Assembly (NCBI GenBank): GCA_011800805.1
Contig: MPNW01000253.1
Span: 52,707-116,706, forward strand
Direction: 5' to 3'
DNA: 64,000 nt
Source: Hirudo medicinalis
Taxonomy: Eukaryota > Annelida > Clitellata > Hirudinida > Hirudinidae
Positions 10,001 to 21,841 of this stretch are shown piece after piece. Positions within the stretch are counted from its first letter, which is position 1, and each line of letters opens with the position of its first letter. The translations under genes and the position numbers were made by a program. The notes under the pieces are model-generated. The model had not been told where the DNA came from and ran no database searches. It saw only the letters and a program-made list of their open reading frames with translations.

Positions 10001-13000
10001 CTCTGACAACCTGACAGAGTCATACGTATGTCTTTGTAGGAATGGATATTATGGCGGGAGGTGCTCTTCATTAAATGGATGCTTCTCCTCTCCATGTGCC
10101 AATCAGGGGATTTGTACGAACACTTCAATTGATGGAAGATTTTCTTGCAAGTGTGCAGAAAATTTTTATGAACCACAATGCACTGACTTCGATCCATGTA
10201 GGAGCTCTCCGTGCTTGAATTTGGCCACTTGCAGAATAATTGCAAGTAGATTTGAATGCCGATGTAGAGTCGGTTATTATGGATCGAGTTGTGAACATTT
10301 CGATCCTTGTATTTCTAATCCATGTCTCTACAATTCCAGTTGTAAGAACATTTCAAATTCTTCTCTCATTTGCAATTGCCTATCCGGTTATTATGGTTGG
10401 AATTGTGACTTAGTTGATTCGTGCCATAGTCAGCCTTGCTTGAATTTTGGAACATGCACTAATTCATCTTCATCACCTAACAGCTTTACTTGCAAATGTA
10501 CACAAGGTTTTATAGGAGTGAATTGTGAGAATTTCAATGCTTGTTCTCTTAATCCCTGTCTGAACGGAGGTGTGTGCGAAAGCAGAGGTGATAAAGCTTA
10601 CAGATGTTCTTGCCCTTTGGCATATTACGGGGTTGATTGTGAAAAATATAACCCGTGTCTGGATTTAAACTCGCAACGAAACAGCTTATGCACCAACAAT
10701 GGCACTTGCAAAAACACTAGTCAAAATGGATTCTACTGTTTATGCGGCAAGGGATATTTTGGAAGTATTTGTGAAAGATTCGACCCCTGTTCGCTCGATC
10801 CATGCTTAAATTCAGGATCATGTCTGAACCTCACTGACATTACTTACAGGTAATATAAATATTATGGAGTTTGCATTAGAAAGACATAACTAGTTTGAAG
10901 TCACGTTTGAAGGTGCTTATGTCTAAAAGATATGTTTGGAAGCAATTGTCAGAATTTTAACTTCTGTGCTCAGGGAATTTGCAAAAACGGAGCTGCTTGC
11001 TATTTATCAGGAGTACAAGTGAATTTTTTGCCATCATCGCAACTCAATAGAATCTTCATACAATATTCTACAGAAAGAGGAGGAGATGTCTTAGATGCCA
11101 TGTCTGTATCTTTCAGTGAAAATGTTATGAATTACAAATGAGAGGATAACAATAATGTATTTCTTTTATTTGTCGTTTTAAAGTTAATTGCATAATAAAT
11201 TTTCAGGCTAATAAACAGTTATTCGTGTCAATGCCAAGCGGGCTTCACAGGGACAGACTGTTACTCCGAAATTGACGAATGTTCCAGTTCACCTTGTCTC
11301 AACGGAGGGAGTTGCTTGAATAAAATCAACTCATTTGAATGTTTGTGCCTCAGCTCTTATTCGGGCAACAGGTGTCAGACAAATATGAATTCATGTGAGG
11401 CAAGCCAATGCGCCTTTGGATCAACTTGCGTCCAAAATTCAGGAGGCTTCGTTTGTCTCTGTTTGCCTAATCAGACAGGTCCAAGATGTATAGAATTCTT
11501 TAATCCTTGTTCTTCGATGCCTTGTTTGAACAACGGAACTTGTAGAGGTGACATCGCAATCTCAGCTTCTTTACCTTATGTTTGCATGTGTTCTCCTGGA
11601 TTTACTGGACAGAAATGCGAGTCTAATATCGATGAATGCCTATCTAGGTAATTCAAATGTCCTAAAGTATGGCACTTATTAATTAATTAATAACTAATTA
11701 ACCAAACATTACAATATTAAAATGGTGACTAGTTGATTGAGTATCAAGTCTCAACATTTAAGTGAGTAAAATAAGTTTATTAAGTAACATTACGTCTTTT
11801 ATTTAATATTCCCATTTAGGCCCTGTCGAAACCAGGGAACTTGTCAAGATCTTATTAATGGATTCGCATGCTCTTGCACACCTGGATATGTTGGATCCAT
11901 TTGTGACGTCAGACTGGACCGGTGTCAGTCTAATCCTTGCATTGCTGGAAATTGCACGAATACACTGGAAGGTGGATTTGCTTGTGCTTGTCCAGAGAAT
12001 CGTACGGGGATTCGATGCGAAATTGTTTCAAATTCTTGCGGGTATTTTAGACCATTCCCTTTGAAATTTGTTAAGCTCTTAATACTTCTAGAACACATAA
12101 GCTTCAGTCAGTAGGGTTATTTTGGTAAAAGGACATAAATCAATAATATGTCTAAATAGAATGATTTAAGAAGTTAATTTCCACTTTAACACAGATCCTC
12201 TCCATGCAAAAATGGAGCAAGATGTATCAACAGTTTAGATGGTTTCGTCTGTTTGTGCAAGCCTGGATTCGAAGGGTATCAATGTGCTACTGAGATAAAT
12301 GAATGCGACTCCAATCCTTGCCTCAATGGAGCACTTTGTATCAATTTGGTTAATGAATACAAGTACTGTGATGTTAATAATATGCAAAAATCGTTTTTTT
12401 TTATAACGTTTGATAAACACTGTTTGCGGTTATGGAACATTTCGATAAAGTTTTACATTTTTATATAATGTAGCAAATTAAATATTTGATGTTTTCAGAA
12501 TAATTGATAAAGGGTAATATATATTAAAATAATTAGCTCTTAATATAAATTATAAGCTCTTAAGCTTTTCTTTATTTACTAAGCTAAATTTTAAATATGC
12601 CAAATATGTTTCTATTTTGGAAAATATCAATATTTAATTAACTAAAACTATTCCTTCTAGGTGTCTTTGTAGTTCTGGATTTTCCGGAATCAATTGCGAT
12701 ATGAATATCAATGAATGCTTATCCTCACCCTGCTCAAATGGATCGACTTGCATGGACGGATTGAACTCCTTCAAGTGTCTCTGTGACCCTTGGTCAACTG
12801 GTTTGACCTGCACTGACGACGTGGATGAATGTCGTTTGTTACAGCCCTGTTCTAATCAAGGAAATTACTTTATTATATTTTGTCGACTTTATTAGCCTTT
12901 GGCTGGATATTTACTGCCCTAAATTAATAATCATTAATTAATAATCATTGTCAGGATAGTTTTGATTGAAAATAATTTTAATTAGTAAATAATTAGAGCA

Positions 13001-16000
13001 TGTAATTATAACACTAATTAGGTCAAAGTTTGACAATTTCTTAGCCAAGCTTGGGTTGGCCAAGCATTAGTAGATCTTTGGACTACCAACATAAACATAA
13101 AAAAAAATTAACAAAATTATTGGAGAAAATGATAAATATAACTAAGAAATAAATAGAAACAAATCAATATTTAATTAACTTATTCAATAGGAACTTGTAT
13201 CAATCTGGTCAGAAAAGGTTTCAGATGTGATTGTTCAGCAGGATTTTCAGGTACTTCTTGTCAGCTCCTGGTTGAATCGTGTTCCTCATCCCCGTGTTTA
13301 AACGGAGGTTCTTGTAGGCAAGGCGTCGGATTTTATTCTTGCCTGTGTTCTAGGGGCTTTGAAGGTTGTCGGATATTTGTTCTTATTATTAATATTTAAC
13401 ACGAATCGAATGAATCGCGTTTTGACTATTAATGTGGTTTGAATCTCATAGGTTTGTAATTGGCAAGTCTATTAATTAATTAGTTATTACTCTGAGTGTG
13501 CAAGCTATGGTTCTTCATTTAACTGAGTAAGCAAGTTATGGTTCTTCATTTAATGCAGCAGTTGCTGGTCAGCTGCGATGAAATTATCGCCAAAATTCTT
13601 CTTAAAACTATTTTCTTTCATTGTTATTAATATTTAATGCTTGTAGGAAATCGTTGTGAAACTAATATAAATGATTGCGCCTCGAATCCTTGCCAAGCAT
13701 CAGGCAGTTGTGAGGACGGAATTGATTCTTACCAGTGTAAATGTCCCATTGGATACTTTGGAAGTAACTGTCAAATTATTGGTAGGATTTATATTCGACG
13801 ATAAATTGTTAAAATGATATTTCTTATATTATTAGATTAACAAAATCAATTTGTTGCAGGTGCCTGTGCACAAGATACAACCACAAACAACTTCGGCAAG
13901 TTTTTGTGGCCCACTACGAACCAATCGGACGTAATCAGAGTTCTGTGTCCTTATGGCAGCCTTAATAACTGGAGGAATGCTGCCCTAGCAACCAGGAAAT
14001 GCATTTTCAAAGATGGCAGCATCATGTGGGACGTTCCGAATTATTCCAATTGTTCGGAGGTCTGCTGTGAAATTAAATTTCTGGCTTTATGTTGAATCAT
14101 TTCAGCTTAATTTTGTGCATTATTTGGTTATCTAGAGAATGTTAACTTTATTACCAATTACTTAATGAATATTATTAATATTTTTAAATCTTGTATTTAT
14201 GAGTTTTTTTTTCCATGAATATCTTTTCCTTGAATACTTTAACTCATCACTGGATTTGCATAATGCATAAATTACTATATAGATTACATAAGATACCAAA
14301 ATAATTTTTCAGCCTTGGAATGTTTTGGCTTCGAATGAGCTGAGAAAATATTTGCCTCTCTTGGATGACAAATCATCAAACTTAAGTTCAAGTTTCATAT
14401 CAGAATTAACAGACGTAATTCAAGATGTTACAGAGTTGCCCTCTTTTGATGTTCAAGTGCGTCATGATTTGCAATAACTAAATTTTTAATGCGGAAGAAA
14501 TGAACATAAAATACCTCACTATTAAGCAATTTAAATTTGCATTATTTATCACCCAGTGTGATTGAGACAGAATTTTTGTAATAGCTGTAAATAATTAGCT
14601 GTATTGTGTGATTGAGACAGATTTTTTGTTATATCAAATAATTTCTCTTATTCTTTTTAAAGTTTATTAAATCTCCTTATTCTAATTTTATTTTAGTTTT
14701 AGAACCTTTAAAGTTTGTCATATGCATAATTTCATATGCATAATTTCAACTGCCATTAATTGAAATGATTAAAGTATCATTTATCAACAAACAAATAATT
14801 AATTTTTTCTTGCAATTTGTATTAAATATCTATTTAATTCTATGGGTGTGACACAATTAACTTAACATTGAAGCACAATGACCAAAGCAAATGAAATTTT
14901 ATATTCAAAGAGCTTCTGATAGGCAGATGAAAGTTAATAAATTTAATGGTTAGCATTTTGACACCTGAAGGTTTCCAAGATATTAGTTGGATTGATGGAA
15001 AAGATTCTGGGAAGTCCTGCACCCAATGTGCAACTTGCTAATGCAGTAAATCACACAAGTGAAAGGTTTGCTAATCAAATAATAATTCAAACGATCAATT
15101 TATCGACTTAGTATAAATTAAATATTTAATGTTATAAATTATTTATTTTTATTGATTAATAATAAACAAATAAAGTATTTTATTTATTAGTAAATAATAA
15201 AATAAATTAACCAACGATGTAGTCAATTTCAGACTTTCCAATGCTTCACTATTGATTCTGAAAAGCAGTTCTAACTTCAAGGCTTCGATGAACATGATTG
15301 ATTCTGCTAATATTGTGGTATCCAATGCAGACATTTATTCAGCAGATGGGAGTGCCACTTCTGAAAGTTTTAATCTTTCCTTTCAAAATTACAACGAGGT
15401 AAATCGTTAATGAAATTAAAATACTTACCTACCTCGTTAATGAAGTTTGTCCGTTCTTCATTAGCTGTATCAATAAATTATTTTTTATTCATTAATGTGT
15501 TCATTTATTATCTGAATAAAATTTTAAATGTTATATTTGTTAGATTAAAAATATTTATACCAAACAGGTTGTAAACTTGCTCGTAATTGGGTGTTCCAAT
15601 TCAACAGTTTCTACGACCACGTTTAGAATTCCCACACTTTTTCATATCGATCAGAACAGAAACTTAAAGTACACTGAACCTCTACTATTATTCGATAGAT
15701 ACACTCCTCCAGAGCCACTAATTTCCAATATTTCCATTGTCAGTCCGATCCTAGCTTTCTCGCAAAGTTCTGGATGCTGCAATGGAATGAGTGATGTTTT
15801 ACTCAACACCACTTGTGGAAACAAGATGGTTGTCAATTTCTTTGAAAGATATGTTCCATCTCTCAAGGTTTATTTTGAAGGTGGTATTTTAAATTTTAAA
15901 TACATTGTAATTAGCTAAATTCCATGTTGAAGGATAAACGACTTGGCTGTGGCAGATTTGACTTTCAAGGTGAACCAGAATATAATGCAATGTTTTTTTT

Positions 16001-18100
16001 ACAAATCTTGACAAATAATGCTCATTATGAGCATAATGTGTTTCTAATTACGACCAAAAATAAATACAATAAATTTTCTAAAAAAAAAAAAAGTAAAAGT
16101 AAAGCAATGACACATTAAAATGGCAGATGAATATTGGCAAGCCTATCCTTTCGATAGTTACAAAGAGGACCAACATGTAATTTCATGCCAAATAATTTCA
16201 TCTGGAGTATTTGTTGCCATGGTAAAAATTTCGGAAAAAATCTCTTTGCATACATTTAGCAATATGGTACGTTTCAGAGGTACAAGCTACTGACTACTGT
16301 TCACGTAGAAGATACTATAACTTACATCAGTTACATCGGGTGTGGAATAAACATTTTTTGCCTTCTGATCACCGTTCTTTCAATTGCAATAATTCTGTGA
16401 GTCATTGTCATTAACATCACGACATTAGTGGCTTCCAGACTTAATTTTCAGTCGTATCTTTTCCATCCAGCAGTTTTATCACAATAAAGTGGAATTGTTG
16501 TGATACTTGTGATAAACGATTGGAGGTTTTATATTTAAACTGATAGCATCATCTTATTAATCTGTTAATTGCCGTCTTTTAGAGCGAAATTTTTTTATGA
16601 AATAATACAGACATTCGTTAAGATATTTTCTAAAAATCATTTCTGGATTGTTTAACAAATAACCATATCTCTCTTTAGCTACTACAGAAATGATGATTAT
16701 GAACAAGTCAGTTTGAACAGTTGCTTGTCTCAAATTTTCTTGAACTCTTTCTTCATCCCAGCATCAATGTGGCGACTTCTCCAATACTCTCCAATCGGAT
16801 GTGCATCTCTCATGTCCCTTTTTCATTTCTTCATTGTTTCTTCTTATTTCTGGCAAATCGTCGAAGCTATGGACTTCCACATAAAGTTATCAGACGACTT
16901 CCTATTCTTCCAAGAGTTTCTTATTCTTAAGAGAATGCTTTTCGCATGGGGTTTGATTTGAATATAAAGCTTGCATTTCACAGTAAAGTTAATAAAATGT
17001 TATTTTCACAAGGTACTCCTCTCGTTCTTGTTCTTATCAGTACATTGGTGGATGTCATGTGCTTTGAAGACCTCTCATTGTAGTATGCATGAAATATTTT
17101 ATATATTTATGTGTACTTTATCTTATGCTAACAAGCTACATCACATTGTAAAAGTTAAAGTTTATCCATAATTGTTTATATAAAAACGTCATCATCACTT
17201 CTAAGTTGTAGAACTCCAGTGCAGAGCAGCATCGTGTTTTATTTGTGCTTTCTTGGATTTTCATGCTTTCTTTCGCTTATTGGAATTTTTTCATTTGCAA
17301 CAACTATTTTCTTGAGGTGTAGGTAAGTTTTGAAATTATTATGCTTTATTATATTTTATTATCAATATTACGTTGCTGCATTGCATAATATAATGTGAGT
17401 TTGCAGTTGTAATTCTTGCTTGCAGGAGAAAAGATGCTCACTCAAGGATTGAAACAAATTTCTTTAGGTTTCCTTTATGCTTGATAATGCTGAGCATTAC
17501 TTGGATATTTGGCTTGTTAGCCGCCCGACTTGGGTTGATATTTTTAGAGATAATATTTTGCATCTTTAACATAATCACTGGACTGACAATGCTCACGACA
17601 AGGTTTTTATTGCCTGAAAAAAACAGAGTCGCCTTTCTGGAGTTTTTCAATATTTGCAACCGAAAGTATGTATTTGTTTTTATACTGCGTGCATTACATT
17701 TTATCTAGAATAATAATAATTTCTCAATCTAAGGTTATGCTAGAAAATAATATGAAAATAAATAATTCTGTTTAGATCTGAGAACAGTTTTCAGGGATTC
17801 AAGCAGGTCAACAAATTTCATACAAATTTTGCAAAGCGTTTGGATAATTTGTATCCATCGGTGGACGACATTAGATTCTCAAGAGGAAAAACGACTGCAA
17901 ATTTTTTTGACAATTCTAATATGGATACTATCATAAAGTCAAATGATCTTTATAAAAGCATCAACGATCATTACGTCGATACTCTCAGAAGGATGAAACT
18001 CCAGAATACCATTCACAGTTCCTCAGCCGAAAAACTGAGAAATAGTAAATTTCCTCAAACGAGTCAAGATGTTTCCCTTGACAAAATCACCTACATATGA
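7008..18100 (+). CDS. adhesion GPCR with cadherin-like, FN3-like, about 29 EGF repeats, HormR, GAIN/GPS and 7TM
   Basis: 26 phase-consistent exons give about 2,297 aa: 7008-7047, 7420-8118, 8217-8570, 8680-9411, 9520-10849, 10913-11101, 11207-11647, 11820-12041, 12195-12362, 12661-12860, 13191-13364, 13647-13781, 13860-14059, 14313-14456, 14980-15065, 15233-15398, 15568-15867, 15933-15969, 16127-16221, 16278-16396, 16452-16499, 16679-16950, 17013-17079, 17212-17322, 17426-17665, 17776-18100. Order: signal peptide ([13 protein letters not shown]), two cadherin-like repeats, one FN3-like domain (exon 3), about 29 EGF-like repeats, a four-Cys hormone-receptor domain (exon 13), GAIN (exons 14-19), a GPS lacking the usual HL(T/S), then seven TM segments. 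TM3 reads [14 protein letters not shown]4 [12 protein letters not shown]6 WIFGLL. A polar tail follows. It is a family B2 cell-surface receptor, perhaps Flamingo/CELSR-related, though no laminin-G domain is seen. The ends of exons 6, 10 and 21 are the weakest splice calls. Confidence 0.85.
7048..7419 (+). other. GC-AG intron in the adhesion GPCR
   Basis: The signal-peptide exon ends ACGACAG and is followed by gcaagt. AG|GCAAGT is the classic strong context for the minority GC-AG intron class. The acceptor is gttttgcag. Splicing joins a single G to TT, making GTT in frame with the first cadherin-like repeat ([16 protein letters not shown]). A GT donor does not give this frame. Confidence 0.65.
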
Positions 18101-20363
18101 ATGAATCGATTTGAAAAAAAAACGCTATTCACAATTCACAATTTCAACGAAATGCGAAGTTCCTTATTTTTAAGCCTTTTAAATACCAAATTGGAAGTCA
18201 AAGTTAATCAGAATGAACAATATAAAGATGAGAAAATATCTATTGGTTCATCATTAATCTAAATAATGCACATAAAAGGTTCCCATTACGAATCGACCGG
18301 GGACGCGACCACGGCTTTTTTGGGTTTAGTTTTCGAGGAATGACTTAAATCATGTATAAGAAATTTAAGCACTTTTGTCAGGTTCTAAAACTCTCCTATC
18401 GGGTACCTACCTTATTTAGCCGATATTGATCGAAAATCAACACAAATATCGAAATAAAAATATATTTAAAGCAAAGAAGACAACAGTAAGCAAATCGCAG
18501 CTCCAAGCACAATAATTGAAACTCGACGCTCAACACACTCTCGCTATGTCACACTATCGCCTGCCTTCTTAGCGCGCTCACTCAACACACGAACGTTCCA
18601 CCACACGCTCTATCCAACTCTGTCACTCTAACTCTCCCTAACTCTAACTGCTGCACTCCAAAACTCTCTTCTGCCTCCTGGTGGTGGTTAATTAACTTCC
18701 ATTTCTTTACTAGATAATTTCTTCTGCCTGTAGTAGTATTTTATTAATGTCCTCAGCATAACTTGATGAATAGGACATCAACGAAGAAGAAGCTGCTTTT
18801 GTAATAGTCAATCATCAACCATTTTATGCTATTTTATCGTGCATCATTCTATCATGTTTCAAACGTAACTCTTTGAACTAATGTATAAACTGTTAAAACT
18901 ACAAACTGTTATTACTAACTAACATTCATGCTAATGAAAGTGTTTTTCTTAAAAAAATGTATTATGGATAGTACGCAGGGATGGATCTAGAATACTTTGG
19001 CGGGGGGCCGCACTCTGGAACCTAGACCCCTTAAGGTCAATAGGTCAATCCCTAAACCGCTTGCTGATACAAATATAAGCTGGATATTTTATAGCTATTT
19101 TTGCTTATTATTTTTTTGAATCTTTAAAAAATTAGTTATAAAATGGTTTCAGGTTTACATTAAAATTTATTCAAAGTTACAGTTTTAGAAAATGAAAGAC
19201 GACCTAATCTGCCAAAATTATCAACTATTACTTCTACTGGTACACAATGATCGGCATATCTTTAAGAGTGCTATGATTTTTTACAATAACTTTTGACTGA
19301 ATGTTTACAAACCCAAATTTCGATGTTATTTGATAAAGTTTATCAAATTCGGAAATTTTGTGAGATCTGATTGATGATTTTATTCCAGAAATATGCCTTT
19401 AAACAAAAGACAAAAATGACTTCCCTGATTAAAAGTCCCTGGGTCATAGCCGAAACACTCAGCCATTCTCATTTCTGTCGATATAACAAATTTAGATCAT
19501 CTTGAGCGTGACTATGAGACAAGTTCATTTGAGATATATTTTCGAATTTGAAGTACCTATTTCATGTACTCGTACTTGGAGCCCCTACTTGTTCCCACTT
19601 TATTAAAAAGCATGTTTATTGACGCTTATTTGCTTAATTGGATTTGTGAGATGAAACTTAGCAATATTACAAACTTATTCTTTTTCAAATTGTTTGAAAT
19701 TGACAGGATTTTGGTATCCAATTAAATGGTCTGTGCCCAAAATGCATAAAGGACACTCCGAATCACAAGATAATTTGCATGTTCTACATATTCCGTTTAT
19801 TCAAAGTTTCACGGGATGTTTGATGTCCAATAAAATTATTATTTATTAAATTTGGTGAATTATTTTCACAATAATTAAAAATTAAAAAAAAAACATGGCA
19901 AAATATAAAAGAAACTTAAAAACAAGTCAATAATAACTTCAAAAATTTACTTTTTGGCAAAAAGTTATTCAATGAGAAATTATATTTCCATTTTTGTATT
20001 ATTTGAAAACATTTTTTTAATCCATTGACAAAATTAATTTATCATATTCAGAGCTTCCTACAAAAATTTTGGGCCCCTATGTTATGTCAATTTGGTAATG
20101 GAAAAGCAAAAATAAAAGGTCATGATGAATGTGTTAAAATATTTTATAACCCGTGCAGGTACCAGAAAATTGGGAATAGGGCATTTTCCCCCTCCCCACC
20201 TATCGGCGGCCTTAATGATAACGATTCAGAGTTTGATTGGAGTGGCATATGTTCAACAGAACTTCAAGATCACAAGAAGCCATGGAGGAGTCATTATGAG
20301 ACTAGGTCTAGAACTCAAGAACCTTGGCTTCCCTGTTGCTAAAGTGTATCTCAAACATTGTAA
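18101..20363. other. gene-free region, partly repeat-like
   Basis: No gene is recognisable. About 18480-18690 is a C-rich, G-poor tract full of cactc/ctaac words, very unlike the surrounding AT-rich DNA. Near 18977 the sequence CAGGGATGGATCTAGAA followed by a G run resembles the end of a hAT-like element. At about 19244-19290 there is a fragment matching the left end of the Tc1/mariner element at 30849. The remainder is AT-rich spacer. Confidence 0.4.
19244..19290 (+). mobile_element. fragment matching the end of the Tc1/mariner element at 30849
   Basis: The string CGGCATATCTTTAAGAGTGC followed by TATGATTTTTT is nearly the same as the left end of the element at 30849 (CGGCATATCTTTGAGAGCGC, then TTTGATTTTTC). 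It marks a second, badly decayed or truncated copy of the same transposon family. I could not find a matching right end nearby. Confidence 0.45.
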
Positions 20364-20522
20364 AATGTAAATGCAAATGTAGTTCATTTATATAGCGCCG
20401 TATGCGTAGCGTCAGAAGCGCTTCTTGTTAACCGTTTATCTCTCCTTCCAAAGTGCAGGCTGGGTTTCGAACAAGACACATTACGACTGTTGCCATTACC
20501 GCCGTGTGCAGGAACGCATTTT
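20364..20522 (-). repeat. tRNA-derived SINE copy, minus orientation
   Basis: Read on the minus strand it has the B-box block (complement of GGCTGGGTTTCGAAC at about 20459-20473), the preceding ACAGTCGTAATGTGTC segment, and a tail ending GGCGCTATATAAATGAAC, in the same order as the plus-oriented copies at 36757 and 59731. The 5' head is less well kept. It is non-coding; open frames overlapping it are spurious. Confidence 0.75.
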
Positions 20523-21841
20523 TAAGTTTCTATATTAAAAAAAACTTGATATCAATACATTGTCGCAAATTGTCTTGTCCTCTGAATGCAGAGGAATAAC
20601 TTTTGCTTAAGACAAACTTCACTTAAGGTTATTTATTATTTAGTATTACGTAACCCTCAACACTGCATTGCCCGAGCAATGGAGAGATTATTCTCTTGGC
20701 AGAAATTTTCCACCCCCTCGCTCAAATACGTCAAGTGAACATTTTGAAATATTGCTATTTTTGCAATCAAAATGGTAAACATATAATCATATATTTGCAC
20801 ATATTACATCATTTTTCAAATGTTGCTTTTCAATAAATAAACAAAAAACAAAAGCTCAACATGGCGGAAAAATTCAGAAATAAAAAATAATTAAATTGTC
20901 ATAAATAAATGTTGTCAAAAAAAAATTGTCATAAAACATTAGTTTTAGTATATACATATATTTAATGAAATCAACGCCACAAAAGATTTTTGCAAGTTCT
21001 TATAGAAATATTTTATTTACTCTTTAAATTGGATTTCTGCAGAGAATGTCTGATGTCTGCCTAAGTATGTATTTCTAGCACTAATTTATTATTTCTAGGC
21101 ATGACATTTATATTCTTGTATCTTAGATCTTAGAAACCGTGTTATCAGTTTGTTACTTTAAAATTGTAACATTAAGCTGTTCATTTAAACTCAAAAGTAT
21201 TAGAAAATATGCAGATTTAAAAAGTTGTTTCACAAATGAGTCAATAAAATTGCATTTGTTTTTTAGCAATCATTATTACGTCAACGAAAACTAAGAAAAG
21301 TATCTTAAAAGATCCTGCTGGAAGATTTAAATTTAAAAATCAGGGTTGTCGTTTCAGCTTTTTCCAGGGAGGGGGGACAAACCCTTGCACAACTTAAAGA
21401 GATGAACTTTTTTGTTTCTAACGAAAAGCCGGGGGCTCAACAATCAGTTGGAACCATTGACGTCCCTGCTAAAAAGTTGAAAGAATTAACAAAACATCTC
21501 CTTGTTTTATTACATTTTTCAATTTTTTTTGCGGCAAGTCAAAGGCTATTTAATTCATTGAGCGCTTGAAGGGCCCAAGCAAAGATGCCAAGTTGAGCTG
21601 GAGAAGTGGAGCACTAGTACAATAGTTCCTTTTTTCTTGTACGAGTGCAAGTATCCTACTTTTTTTTCTAGACTGTAGTTTTGTCATAAAAATATTTTTT
21701 ACATTTGTTTTTATATTTATTTAATATTATTTTTTGTAATGCATTATTTAGTCTAATGATATATTTGAAGCTTGTCACTTTGACGTCTGCTAGTTTCGCG
21801 GGCCGCGCTTATGGTAATTAGTGAGGGGTTATTGTTGAAAT
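20523..21841. other. intergenic upstream of the TEX14-like gene
   Basis: AT-rich spacer with no coding homology. It contains a short CAGGG-ended inverted-repeat element (21341-21468). The last 60 bases before the ATG at 21842 are relatively GC-rich (cgcgggccgcgc), which may mark the promoter or 5' UTR of the TEX14-like gene. Confidence 0.35.
21341..21468. mobile_element. short hAT-like MITE candidate
   Basis: A 128-bp segment begins CAGGGTTGTCGTT and ends in the complement of CAGGGACGTCAAT, giving imperfect terminal inverted repeats with CAGGG ends. The flanking 8-mers ttaaaaat and ctaaaaag share six central bases, as a decayed 8-bp target-site duplication would. There is no coding capacity. 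This fits a non-autonomous hAT-type miniature element; the assignment is tentative. Confidence 0.4.

Noticed and set aside
8680..13781. Long EGF array read as a Notch or Delta/Serrate gene
   Set aside because: There are no LNR, DSL or NICD-type sequences; the frame runs on into a hormone-receptor domain, GAIN/GPS and seven TM segments.
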